NCBI GenBank assembly: GCA_905221605.1
Contig: CAJNDS010002308.1
Span: forward strand, 64,001-128,000
Direction: 5' to 3'
DNA: 64,000 nucleotides
From: Symbiodinium natans
Lineage: Eukaryota; Sar; Dinophyceae; Suessiales; Symbiodiniaceae
Below the pieces are notes generated by a model. It was not told where the DNA came from and did not search any database. It was given only the letters and a program-made list of their open reading frames with translations. Every line of letters begins with the position of its first letter. Positions within the stretch are counted from its first letter, which is position 1. The position numbers were made by a program, and so were the translations under genes. This document shows positions 57,088-64,000 of the stretch, one piece after another.

Positions 57088-57180
57088 CCCTGATAGAAGC
57101 CTGTGATGCTGAAAGCTCCCCTCCCAATGACTCCCTGAACCCAACGACTCCATTCCTCCCCAAGTACCCCGTTTTCGGTT
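57088..57180 (+). CDS. Candidate exon
   Basis: Frame EALIEACDAESSPPNDSLNP then TTPFLPKYPVFGS. EACDAESS is reminiscent of the first Cys segment of PAN-like repeats. Left TTTAGGG. Confidence 0.5.
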
Positions 57181-57225
57181 CAGGGTTTGGGGCTTGGGGC
57201 TTGGGTGTAGGTCTCAAATTTCCAG

Positions 57226-57372
57226 GGCTTCGAAGAAACCCCTACGCATACCACAGCTCTGAGTCTGAATTCCCGCGGCATTGTTAACTCCACTGAGGAC
57301 CTCCCTTACGGACATCGTCCGCCCGACACACGCAGACCCAAGGGCCCATCTCTGTGTTTTGGGGTTCTCCTA
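57226..57372 (+). CDS. Candidate exon, 49 codons
   Basis: CTCAAATTTCCAG| acceptor; frame GFEETPTHTTALSLNSRGIV then NSTEDLPYGHRPPDTRRPKG and LCFGVLL, TAA. N-x-T (NST) may be glycosylated. Followed at once by a family-4 element, so the TAA may lie past an unseen donor. Confidence 0.6.
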
Positions 57373-57377
57373 TAATT

Positions 57378-57582
57378 AGGGTAGTTACATGGTCCCTTAG
57401 TATGGGCCCTTACAAGGGTGCCCCACCCCTTACATACCCTATACAACTTACGTTAAGGGCCCTTACATCCCAACCCTTTAACGGAGGTTAGGGACAATAT
57501 TCAGGGCCCATAACACTACCCTAAACCCTTTACCCTAAACCCTAAACCCCAAGAGACCATATTCAGGGCCCATGTACCTACC
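57378..57582 (+). mobile_element. Introner-like element, family 4, right end duplicated around heptamers
   Basis: Left GGGTAGTTACATGGTCCCTT AGTATGGGCCC; right ends CAATATTCAGGGCCCATAAC ACTACCC (57493) and CCATATTCAGGGCCCATGTA CCTACCC (57555), separated by CCCTTTACCCTAAACCCTAA ACCCC. A duplicated end flanks a small heptamer tract. Confidence 0.8.
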
Positions 57583-57728
57583 CTTAGAGGTTCAGGGTTT
57601 AAGGGACTTGAGGGTTTATAGGGTTTAGGGTTTAGGGCAAGCGAAGCCCTGGAGAGGTAGCCAAAGGACCCTAAAGCCTAAACCCTAAACCCTAAACCCT
57701 AAACCCTAAACCCTAAACTCCAGGAAAG

Positions 57729-57801
57729 TCGCTTCTTCGCCTTCCGCGCCAGCGACGACTCCTGCCTCTGCGGCGGCGAGGAGGACGACCCCGAACATCT
57801 A
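57729..57801 (+). CDS. Candidate exon, PAN/apple-like C-x-C module
   Basis: CCAGGAAAG| then RFFAFRASDDSCLCGGEEDD and PEHL. Paralogous to 53463. CCCTAAA on both sides. Confidence 0.65.
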
Positions 57802-57825
57802 AGCCCTAAACTTGCCCCGAACCCT

Positions 57826-58096
57826 AAACCCTAAACCCTAAACCCTAAACCCTAAACCCTAAACCCTAAACCCTAAACCCTAAACCCTAAACCCTAAACC
57901 CTAAACCCTAAACCCTAAACCCTAAACCCTAAACCCTAAACCCTAAACCCTAAACCTAACCCTAAACCCTAAACCCTAAACCCTAAACCCTAAACCCTAA
58001 ACCCTAAACCCTAAACCCTAAACCCTAAACCCTAAACCCTAAACCCTAAACCCTAAACCCTAAACCCTAAACCCTAAACCCTAAACCCTAAACCCT
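57826..58096. repeat. Largest CCCTAAA array, about 38 units
   Basis: Nearly perfect, one 6-bp slip (ACCTAACCC at 57954). About 270 bp. Confidence 0.95.
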
Positions 58097-58267
58097 ACCC
58101 CCTAAATCCTGAACCTTAAGCTCGCAACCCCTAAACCCTAAATCCTAGCCCTAAATCCTAAACCCTCAACCCTATATAAGCCCCTAAACCTTCATCCTGA
58201 ACCCTAAACCCGAATCTGAAACCTTAAGCCTTAAACCTTACACCCTAAACCCTAAACCCTAAACCTT

Positions 58268-58662
58268 ATAGTATTCGTGCAGCATTCGCATGATTTTATG
58301 ATCAAAATAGTAGTTTTTCATGCATGAAGAGAACGCATTAAAAACCCGGCAAAATAGGCTAAAGGTTGTGTGAACGAATGGAATGAATCCTGTAGACGCG
58401 GGTGTTATTATGAAGGGGGAATTAGTGCACAGCGTGTTTGGATTAATATTTGTCTTTCGCTTGCCCGTAAATTATATTGCAAGCGCCCAATACCAATAAA
58501 CCAGATTATTAATACTAAGCAGCGAGAATATACTGTTGATCCGTAAGTCTTTTGTAGAGAACATATGAACTACACTATAAATGAAGTACTATTAGAAGAG
58601 CTCCTACAATAATACTAAGGCCTTATAATATAGTACATATTATTCCTAATAATCGCATAAAC
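58268..58662. other. AT-rich unique island, no gene seen
   Basis: About 395 bp markedly richer in A+T than its surroundings, no heptamers, no ORF, no terminal repeats recognised. Bases unlike anything else except the 19.8-21.1 kb block, with which I see no clear shared sequence. Confidence 0.7.
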
Positions 58663-58696
58663 CCAAAACCCTAGCCCTAAACCCTAAATACCGCAG

Positions 58697-58765
58697 GAGC
58701 CGAGCTGCAGTCGCTGGGAGGAGAACGCGGGCTTCAACATCTACTCTGTGCCTGGACGCTTTCGA
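58697..58765 (+). CDS. Candidate exon, 23 codons, phase 0, NIY module
   Basis: AAATACCGCAG| then EPSCSRWEENAGFNIYSVPG and RFR; donor CGA|GTTTAGAG. Exactly 69 nt. Paralogous to 54556. Confidence 0.7.
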
Positions 58766-58895
58766 GTTTAGAGTTTAGAGTTTAGAGTTTAGGGTTTAGG
58801 GTTTAGGGTTTAGGGATTATGGTTTCGGGTCTTAGAGGAAGTTTAGGGGGTTTAGGGTTTAAGGGGTTTAGGGTTCAGGGTCGAGGTTTTTGCAG

Positions 58896-59024
58896 TATCC
58901 CTGCCCACCTGCAAACCCCCAAGACTCTGACGCAAGTCCTGCCCAGACCCTGAACTCTCTTAAGCCTCGAAGTCTCGGCCCAGGTCTGTGGGGCATCGCA
59001 CAGCGTCCCCAGCAAGGCTTCGGC
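58896..59024 (+). CDS. Candidate terminal exon, 43 codons
   Basis: GAGGTTTTTGCAG| acceptor; frame YPCPPANPQDSDASPAQTLN then SLKPRSLGPGLWGIAQRPQQ, GFG, TAG. Pro/Ser-rich, tail-like. Confidence 0.6.
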
Positions 59025-59152
59025 TAGTTTATCGTCCGTCTGGCTTCAGGGTTGGGGGTGAATTAGGTCTCTGAAGTTATGATCCCTGTTTTGGAGTCCC
59101 AGGTATACAGGCTCCCTTTCTGATTTAGAGTGTGCTGCTTTTCTTTGCGCAG

Positions 59153-59217
59153 TTCCGATGAGGGTAATCGTCACCCAAAGTTCACTTGAGGGCCTTAAGC
59201 ACCCACTTCCCAAACCT
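59153..59217 (+). CDS. Candidate short exon
   Basis: GTGCTGCTTTTCTTTGCGCAG|, the best polypyrimidine acceptor in the window; frame PMRVIVTQSSLEGLKHPLPK. Confidence 0.5.
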
Positions 59218-59356
59218 AACTGAACCAACCTGAAACGCTAATCCCCCTACGAATCCCCAAACCCAAAGCCCAAAACCCCAAACCCCAAGCCCCAACCCTG
59301 GTCCCTAAACCCTTGCACTCTTGAGACCCTCATCATATAAGCCTCCTATAAGCCAG

Positions 59357-59559
59357 AGAAGCCGCACTCCCACCTGCGTTTTGTCACGCTTGAGTCCATG
59401 CTTTGCTTGCTGCAACCGAAAGACAGGGCATATGTGTGTCAGTTCATGACCTTGCTGATCAAGGAGTTTTTGGACCCATTCCGCTGGGCGGCGTTGGACG
59501 TGGGCAAATTCGCACCATACACACACATGATCCCTTCTCGACTGTCCGAACCTTTCTGA
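59357..59559 (+). CDS. Candidate long exon
   Basis: CTATAAGCCAG| then KPHSHLRFVTLESMLCLLQP, KDRAYVCQFMTLLIKEFLDP, FRWAALDVGKFAPYTHMIPS, RLSEPF: 67 open codons of helical, intracellular-looking sequence. TGA at 59557 precedes a GTGAGC donor-like site at 59565. Starts a chain different in character from the Cys-rich exons. Confidence 0.7.
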
Positions 59560-59756
59560 TGAAAGTGAGCTATGGACCACTTGAGGCCCTGTAACCCCCA
59601 AAAGCCCGAGAGACTACAATGGTCGTACTTCAGGCTCTTCAGAGAAGGTATGGGACCATGTTAAGGGACCATGTAACTACCCCAAACCCTAACCCTTAAA
59701 AATCCTAAACTCTTTAGGCCCTAAACTCTTTAAAGAAGATAAGGGGTCATATCTGG

Positions 59757-59871
59757 GATGCCCAGTAGTACCCTTATTCCCTTTTTGGTAGGTTTAGGTT
59801 CCCTTATAAACCCCTTTAAGCAAAAAAGGGCACCCTTTTTCATCCTAGGCTACTGGGCAACCTAGATCAAC
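59757..59871 (+). mobile_element. TIR element, family 13
   Basis: Left ATGCCCAGTAGTACCCTTAT; right GGGCACCC...CCTAGGCTACTGGGCAAC. The inner AGGTTYMCTTATRARCCCCTTT and AAGGGCACCCTTT pieces are also in 63008-63137. Confidence 0.7.
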
Positions 59872-60048
59872 TTCCCTCAGATTCGTACTTAAGCCCGTCG
59901 GTCAACACCCAGAATCATATTTGACTTACTAAGTAGGGTTAGTTAGATGGCATGTCTAGATGATAACAGGGTTTCTAGGGGATGCTACGTAGACCTACCC
60001 TGCACCCTCAACCCTAAACCCTAAACCCTGACAATTCCTAGATCCCAG

Positions 60049-60152
60049 AAGCCCTGGCCCAGATCGAGTGGAAGCTGCTCTTCCGACAGACCTTCCCTCA
60101 AGTGTTTGAGGAAGACATGTGGTCCGTGCCGCTGGGCCGCGGCGGAGCCTGA
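60049..60152 (+). CDS. Candidate exon with stop
   Basis: TAGATCCCAG| then ALAQIEWKLLFRQTFPQVFE and EDMWSVPLGRGGA, TGA. Excellent composition; could be a C-terminus of the gene begun at or before 59357. Confidence 0.7.
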
Positions 60153-60162
60153 ACAACTCTCC

Positions 60163-60402
60163 CTAAACCCTAAACCCTAAACCCTAAACCCTAAACCCTA
60201 AACCCTAAACCCTAAACCCTAAACCCTAAACCCTAAACCCTAAACCCTAAACCCTAAACCCTAAACCCTAAACCCTAAACCCTAAACCCTAACCCCTAAA
60301 CCCTACCCCTAAACCCTAAACCCTAAACCCTAAACCCTAAACCCTAAACCCTAAACCCTAAACCCTAAACCCTAAACCCTAAACCCTAACCCTAAACCCT
60401 AA
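60163..60402. repeat. CCCTAAA array, about 34 units
   Basis: Nearly pure, with CCCCTAAA slips at 60293-60308. Confidence 0.95.
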
Positions 60403-60426
60403 AGCGCTGTTTTTGGGCATCCTCAG

Positions 60427-60533
60427 GGAAACCACCTGAAGCCTTATGCCGAAACCTCGTGCAACTGAGGAATGCAAACGATCCGAAGGCCGACAACTTC
60501 GCAGTGTTGGACCAGCTCCTTCGTCTCTTCAGG
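60427..60533 (+). CDS. Candidate exon
   Basis: GGCATCCTCAG| then KPPEALCRNLVQLRNANDPK and ADNFAVLDQLLRLFR; donor CAGG|GTTTAGGG. Helical repeat-like. CCCTAAA left, TTTAGGG right. Confidence 0.7.
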
Positions 60534-60916
60534 GTTTAGGGTTTAGGGTTTAGGGTTAGAGGCTGTAGGGGTTTTGGGACTAGGGTCTAGGAGATAGGGT
60601 TTAGCCTCTAGGGTTAGAGGGTTTGGGGTTTAGGGTGTGGGGTTTAGTGGCTGTTTGGGTCTTAGGGGTCTCCAGTGGGAGGGTTTAGGGGGTTTTGGAG
60701 CTTAGGGTTTAGAGTTTAGGGTTTAGGAGTTGGGGTTGTTTAGGTCTTAGGCTTTGGTAGTTTGAGGTTTAGGCGTTTTGGTTTCGGGTTAGAGTCTCAG
60801 GGGTAGTTACATGGTCCTGCCTTGTTAATGAGTTCCAAAGTACGGTCAGTGCATAGAATATGGGGTCGATCTAGATGAAACCCGAAACCGCAAACCCTAA
60901 ACCCTTAATGGTCTCC

Positions 60917-61033
60917 TACAGTAAACTCCAAAAAGTTTGAACGCCCTCATCCACACACCCCAAAAGTACACAAAAGGGAATCCCAGCTCTACTCATCCAA
61001 AAATAATGTTCCCACTTTCCGGAGTTTACTGTG
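60917..61033 (+). mobile_element. TIR element, family 9
   Basis: Left TACAGTAAACTCCAAAAAGT TTG; right CCCACTTTCCGGAGTTTACT GTGC. Second copy of the 44210 family. Confidence 0.8.
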
Positions 61034-61111
61034 CACTTTACGAAATATACTAGAATAGACTCCTTAGGGTTTAGGGTTTAGGGTTTAGGGTTCAGGGTTT
61101 AGGGTCCCAAG

Positions 61112-61154
61112 AGGGCCCAGGATTCGATCAACCTCCACAGGACTTGTGACACCT
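61112..61154 (+). CDS. Candidate short exon
   Basis: GGGTCCCAAG| then RAQDSINLHRTCDT. A further island (61176-61220) reads RARNVRVLCIYPESV before GGGGTTTAGGG and may be the next exon. Confidence 0.5.
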
Positions 61155-61342
61155 AGGATGGACTCCCGCCAGGTTGTCGGGCCCGAAATGTGAGAGTCCT
61201 TTGCATCTACCCCGAAAGTGTGGGGTTTAGGGTTTAGGGTTTAGGGTTTAAGGTTTAGGGTTTAGGGTTTAAGGTTTAGGGTTTAGGGTTTAGGGTTTAA
61301 GGTTTGGGGTGAGTAGGCCGGGTCAATATCAGGGTTAGTCAG

Positions 61343-61421
61343 TGGATCCTCTGAGTACTGCAACACGGTTGCTGGCCATAGCCGTTTAAGCCGTAAACCA
61401 AGGCAGAGCAGCTATAGGCAA
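61343..61421 (+). CDS. Candidate exon
   Basis: GGTTAGTCAG| then GSSEYCNTVAGHSRLSRKPR and QSSYRQ, TAG. Confidence 0.45.
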
Positions 61422-61500
61422 TAGGGGCGGACGCGGATTTCGGGTTTGCGGTTTAGGGCGGAAGAGCGAACCACTAACCCGAAGCCCTCACTGATCCCAG

Positions 61501-61563
61501 GTTGGAATCTTTCCGAATCGATGGAGCATTCACCTTCAAGCGGCTGGGTGCAGAAGAGCTGGG
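61501..61563 (+). CDS. Candidate exon, 63 nt
   Basis: CTGATCCCAG| then LESFRIDGAFTFKRLGAEEL; donor TGGG|GTTTAGGG. Clean on both sides. Confidence 0.65.
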
Positions 61564-61714
61564 GTTTAGGGTTTAGGGCTTCGGGCTCAGGGCTTCAGGG
61601 TGTATAGGGTTGAGGGTTTAGGGTTTAGGGTTTAGGGTTTAGGGTGTTCCGCAGGGTCGTCCCCTCTAACCCCTAAACCCGGAGCCTTAACCCGCAATGC
61701 CGTTTGAACCGCAG

Positions 61715-61804
61715 TGTTCCTTGGGTCTGACCTATACAAGCCCCTCACCCCTCAGACCTAAGCCCTACGTCATAACAAGCGAGTTGTGTTTACCACGAGC
61801 TTAG
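61715..61804 (+). CDS. Possible exon
   Basis: TTTGAACCGCAG| then CSLGLTYTSPSPLRPKPYVI and TSELCLPRA, TAG. Confidence 0.45.
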   Translation, partial: CSLGLTYTSPSPLRPKPYVITSELCLPRA

Positions 61805-61954
61805 ACAGTCTTGCCTCATGAGTGCTTAGGAGACGTCAATTCCTGACTTGGGGCCCCGAAGTTTTACCCCCTTGAAGTCCTTAGATGTTTAGGGCTTATG
61901 GGGCTTCAGGGTTCTGGGCTTTAGGATATACAGGGTTTTAGGCCTGAAAAACTT

Positions 61955-62030
61955 GAACCTTTGCCCTGCATGCGAAGGCTGCGTTGGCCCAGTGAGATGA
62001 AGGATCAGATCTGGAGGCCTCTGAAGCAAG
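61955..62030 (+). CDS. Candidate exon with duplicated 3' edge
   Basis: Frame EPLPCMRRLRWPSEMKDQIW then RPLKQ. The final GGCCTCTGAAGCAAGGGGGG is repeated at 62106, the two copies flanking TTTAGGG repeats. Confidence 0.5.
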
Positions 62031-62128
62031 GGGGGGGTTTAGGGTTTAGGGTTTAGGGTTTAGGGTGTAGGGTTTAGGATTTTGGGTTTTGGGTTTAGGG
62101 CTTTCGGCCTCTGAAGCAAGGGGGGGGG
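62016..62128. repeat. Duplicated exon-edge flanking TTTAGGG
   Basis: GGCCTCTGAAGCAAGGGGGG at 62016 and 62106. Between: TTTAGGG units and variants (62037-62105). Confidence 0.9.
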
Positions 62129-62395
62129 GGGGGGGTGGTTAGTACATGTTGGGTTTCGGGGTTTCGCGGTCAGGGGTTAGGGTTTAGGGTGTGCAGGCTT
62201 TCATGACTTGGGGCTGCAGTGTTTAGGGTCTGGGGCTTTCGGGTTTCAGGGTTCAGGGCTTGGGGTAAACCCAAAATCCTAAACCGGTTCAGGGTTCGGG
62301 GGTTCTGGGCCTTCGACTCCCAATTGCTGTTTGGGTCTGAGGCTTTAGGGCTTAAGAACCGCCAATTCCTCCCCGCTGACTCTAATGTCCCTCAG

Positions 62396-62459
62396 GCAGA
62401 CGTCGAATCCGGTCATCTCCGAGGGCAAGGTCGAAGGCTACGACGCTTGTCTTTCTTGA
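62396..62459 (+). CDS. Candidate terminal exon
   Basis: AATGTCCCTCAG| then QTSNPVISEGKVEGYDACLS, TGA. Overlaps a longer frame from 62219 (RQFLPADSNVPQADVESGHL) that ignores the acceptor. Confidence 0.5.
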
Positions 62460-62800
62460 TGATGAGGGTTTTAGGGTTTAGGGTTTAGGGTTTAGGGTTT
62501 AGGGTTTAGGGTTTAGGGTTTAGGTTTGGGTTTCGGGTTAGGGTCTGGCTGCTTAGGTCTTAGGAGTTGAGGGTCTGAGGTTTTTTTTTAAGGTGCAAGT
62601 CTTAGAGGCCCCTGAGCTGTGGTTTAGGATTTGGGGTTTAGGTTGCAAAGCAGGTTTATGGGGGTTCATTAAGGGTTACAGCCCTGGGCCCCTACCGCCC
62701 ACACCCTGCATACATGCTAAACCCATGAACCTCTGAACTCCTCGCGCAACCCTAAGCACCACGCGGTCTCAACGTAGCATACTGGTATCCCTGCTTCTCA

Positions 62801-62870
62801 GAGGCTGCCAGACCCCATAATGCAAACATGTGTGATGGGGTTTTCAAGGAGTCTTCATGAATTGCCCGGT
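62801..62870 (+). CDS. Possible exon
   Basis: CTGCTTCTCAG| then RLPDPIMQTCVMGFSRSLHE and LP; donor CCCG|GTATGG. Confidence 0.5.
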
Positions 62871-63007
62871 ATGGAAGTCCTCCAAACCCTACCCTAAACA
62901 GGAATCTTCCCTAAGGACATAACTCCCTAAACCCTACAACCCTCTAAGCCTTTCCCTCAACTCTGCACAGAAGTATTCCTTCCTAGATTCCTTGAAATTG
63001 AAAGGGG

Positions 63008-63137
63008 CTACTGAACTACGACCCAGAGTAGGCCCGTATTCCCATTGTTAAAGGGTTTAGGTTCACTTATGAGCCCCTTTTATGCCACAAAGGGCACCCT
63101 TTCTATTCCTAGGTGACTCTCGAGACTAGTTCAGTAG
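63008..63137 (+). mobile_element. TIR element, family 13 relative
   Basis: Left GCTACTGAACTACGACCCAG AGT; right ACTCTCGAGACTAGTTCAGT AGG. The core resembles 59757-59871. Confidence 0.75.
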
Positions 63138-63306
63138 GGGTTCCCTGGTTCTACAAACGCTTGTTAAGGGAGTTATAGCCGAAATGGCAAGACTTACAAC
63201 CCTCTTAAGGGCACTTTGAACCCTAAACCCTTATAACCCTAAACCCTAAACCCTGTACCCTAAACCCTTCTAACCTTGAACTCCCCACCCCGAATCCACG
63301 ACCCAG

Positions 63307-63374
63307 GAAGCTGTGGACGCTCCCTACAACGCCAACGGCTGGGGTGGCCTGCGACATGGCAAGGCGCGCTGTTT
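63307..63374 (+). CDS. Candidate exon
   Basis: CCACGACCCAG| then EAVDAPYNANGWGGLRHGKA and RC, ending in TTTTAGGG. CCCTAAA left. Confidence 0.6.
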
Positions 63375-63472
63375 TAGGGTTCGGGGATAGGGTTTCGGGC
63401 TTAGGGTTTAGGTTTTAGGGCCCCGGGCTTTTGGGGAGGTTAGGCGGGGGGTCTAGGGTGTTTAGGGTTTAG

Positions 63473-63530
63473 AGGCAACATAGACTACGTTGAAGGGTTC
63501 ATGAGACATTCTGAGTATGGTGGTGCCTGA
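63473..63530 (+). CDS. Candidate short exon
   Basis: GGGTTTAG| then GNIDYVEGFMRHSEYGGA, TGA. Confidence 0.5.
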
Positions 63531-63689
63531 TGGGTTAAGCCTCTCAAGCCCTAAACCCCCCAAACCCCATTTAGAAGCTCTTGTGACTTCGTAAATCTAC
63601 TCAGTATCCCCTAGAAAAGAGTCCTGGCCACAATCCCACCTTACCAACCCTACTCACTATAAGTTAGAAGGGCTTCCAAGTAAACGCCA

Positions 63690-63817
63690 CCCTAAACCCT
63701 AAACCCTAAACCCTAAACCCTAAACCCTAAACCCTGAACCCTGAACCCTGAACCCTGAACTCTGAACCCTGAACCCTGAACCCTAAACCCTAAACCCTAA
63801 ACCCTAAACCCTAAACC
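63690..63817. repeat. CCCTAAA array with CCCTGAA core
   Basis: CCCTAAA, then about seven CCCTGAA units (63734-63783), then CCCTAAA. Symmetric nesting suggests slippage growth from a mutated unit. Confidence 0.95.
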
Positions 63818-63832
63818 AACAAACTGGTGCAG

Positions 63833-64000
63833 CTCCGCAGTGTGAAGAACGACAAAGACAGGGAGCTGGCCATCATCGAGGAGCTTGAGGACTGGGATAA
63901 CAGGCTTCAGAAGCTCAGCGACCCACTTGCCTTTGCGGCCTTTGAGGGCGAGGAGCAGGAGAAGCTGATGAATGTGGCCCAGTACCATGACGAGTGGGCG
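63833..64000 (+). CDS. Partial exon running off the window
   Basis: ACAAACTGGTGCAG| then LRSVKNDKDRELAIIEELED, WDNRLQKLSDPLAFAAFEGE, EQEKLMNVAQYHDEWA: 56 codons, open to the last base. Acidic, helical, intracellular. The longest uninterrupted high-quality frame at the right edge; no family recognised. CCCTAAA array immediately left. Confidence 0.8.

Larger units (their letters stand above)
1..64000. repeat. Window-wide interspersed telomere-type heptamer tracts
   Basis: TTTAGGG or CCCTAAA runs, pure or degenerate (TTTGGGG, TTCAGGG, CCCTGAA and others), fill most of the space between short unique islands. Orientation is organised: tracts left of exon-like islands are mostly CCCTAAA, tracts right of them mostly TTTAGGG. 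Non-coding loop islands show the opposite. Heptamers have a stop (TAA or TAG) in one register, so any three successive units close all frames. They look intronic rather than a chromosome end. Confidence 0.9.

Noticed and set aside
59305-59601. 98-codon - strand ORF
   Set aside because: Shadow of the stronger + strand exon at 59357-59559, which has an acceptor and better composition.
1-64000. Land-plant genome (TTTAGGG telomere)
   Set aside because: Exon/intron pattern, GC donors, TIR intron families and the C-x9-C-x5-C-x3-H protein point to an alveolate alga. No plant gene or plant TE was recognised.
1-64000. tRNA, rRNA, snRNA or spliced-leader RNA genes
   Set aside because: No cloverleaf, conserved rRNA core or GGCTCAAG-type leader context was recognised by eye; a covariance-model scan (tRNAscan-SE, Infernal) would be decisive.

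Overview
This is nuclear DNA of a eukaryote, most likely a dinoflagellate. Support: telomere-type heptamers (TTTAGGG on + / CCCTAAA) occur in almost every kilobase, long ORFs are absent, small + strand exon-like islands of about 30-150 nt are everywhere, splice donors include GT and apparently GC, and the one gene I can place in a family (8.6-10.4 kb) has a C-x9-C-x5-C-x3-H zinc finger with an upstream VKNTFLEF motif that I associate with dinoflagellate proteins. A chromerid or other TTTAGGG-telomere alga is not excluded. No bacterial-type gene, tRNA, rRNA, spliced-leader gene or CRISPR array was seen.

Layout. 0.1-2.4 kb: exon scraps, microsatellites, degenerate heptamers. 2.4-4.6 kb: two minisatellites, a poly-G run and a 21-bp hairpin minisatellite. 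5.3-8.3 kb: exons of unrecognised gene(s). 8.6-10.4 kb: zinc-finger gene. 10.7-16.1 kb: more exons, many inverted-repeat elements. 16.2-19.7 kb: an extremely G-rich block. 19.8-21.4 kb: an AT-rich tandem-repeat block. 21.7-34.5 kb: exons, several Cys-rich. 34.7-37.6 kb: a 260-bp repeat pair, a heptamer-derived satellite and a second 21-bp hairpin minisatellite. 37.7-59.2 kb: a dense series of exons including repeated Cys-rich modules that look extracellular. 59.3-64.0 kb: exons of a different-looking, probably intracellular protein that runs off the window end.

Main result: nearly all convincing exon islands read on +, are commonly preceded by CCCTAAA tracts and followed by TTTAGGG tracts. 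The inferred introns therefore start with the G-strand repeat and end with the C-strand repeat, so each could fold into a long telomere-repeat hairpin. The first repeat supplies the donor (G|GTTTAGGG) and the acceptor AG follows the last CCCTAAA, sometimes as CCCTAAACCAG|. Other introns are short elements with non-telomeric terminal inverted repeats (at least ten families), some with exactly the same symmetry (CTG|GTTCTTAG ... CTAAGAACCAG|). They look like introners (intron-forming MITE-like elements); some have heptamer tracts inside them.

Exons were found by eye: acceptor AG, open frame, protein-like composition, donor. Without transcripts I cannot assign gene boundaries, and many frames are provisional; exon chains are described but not joined into full genes.
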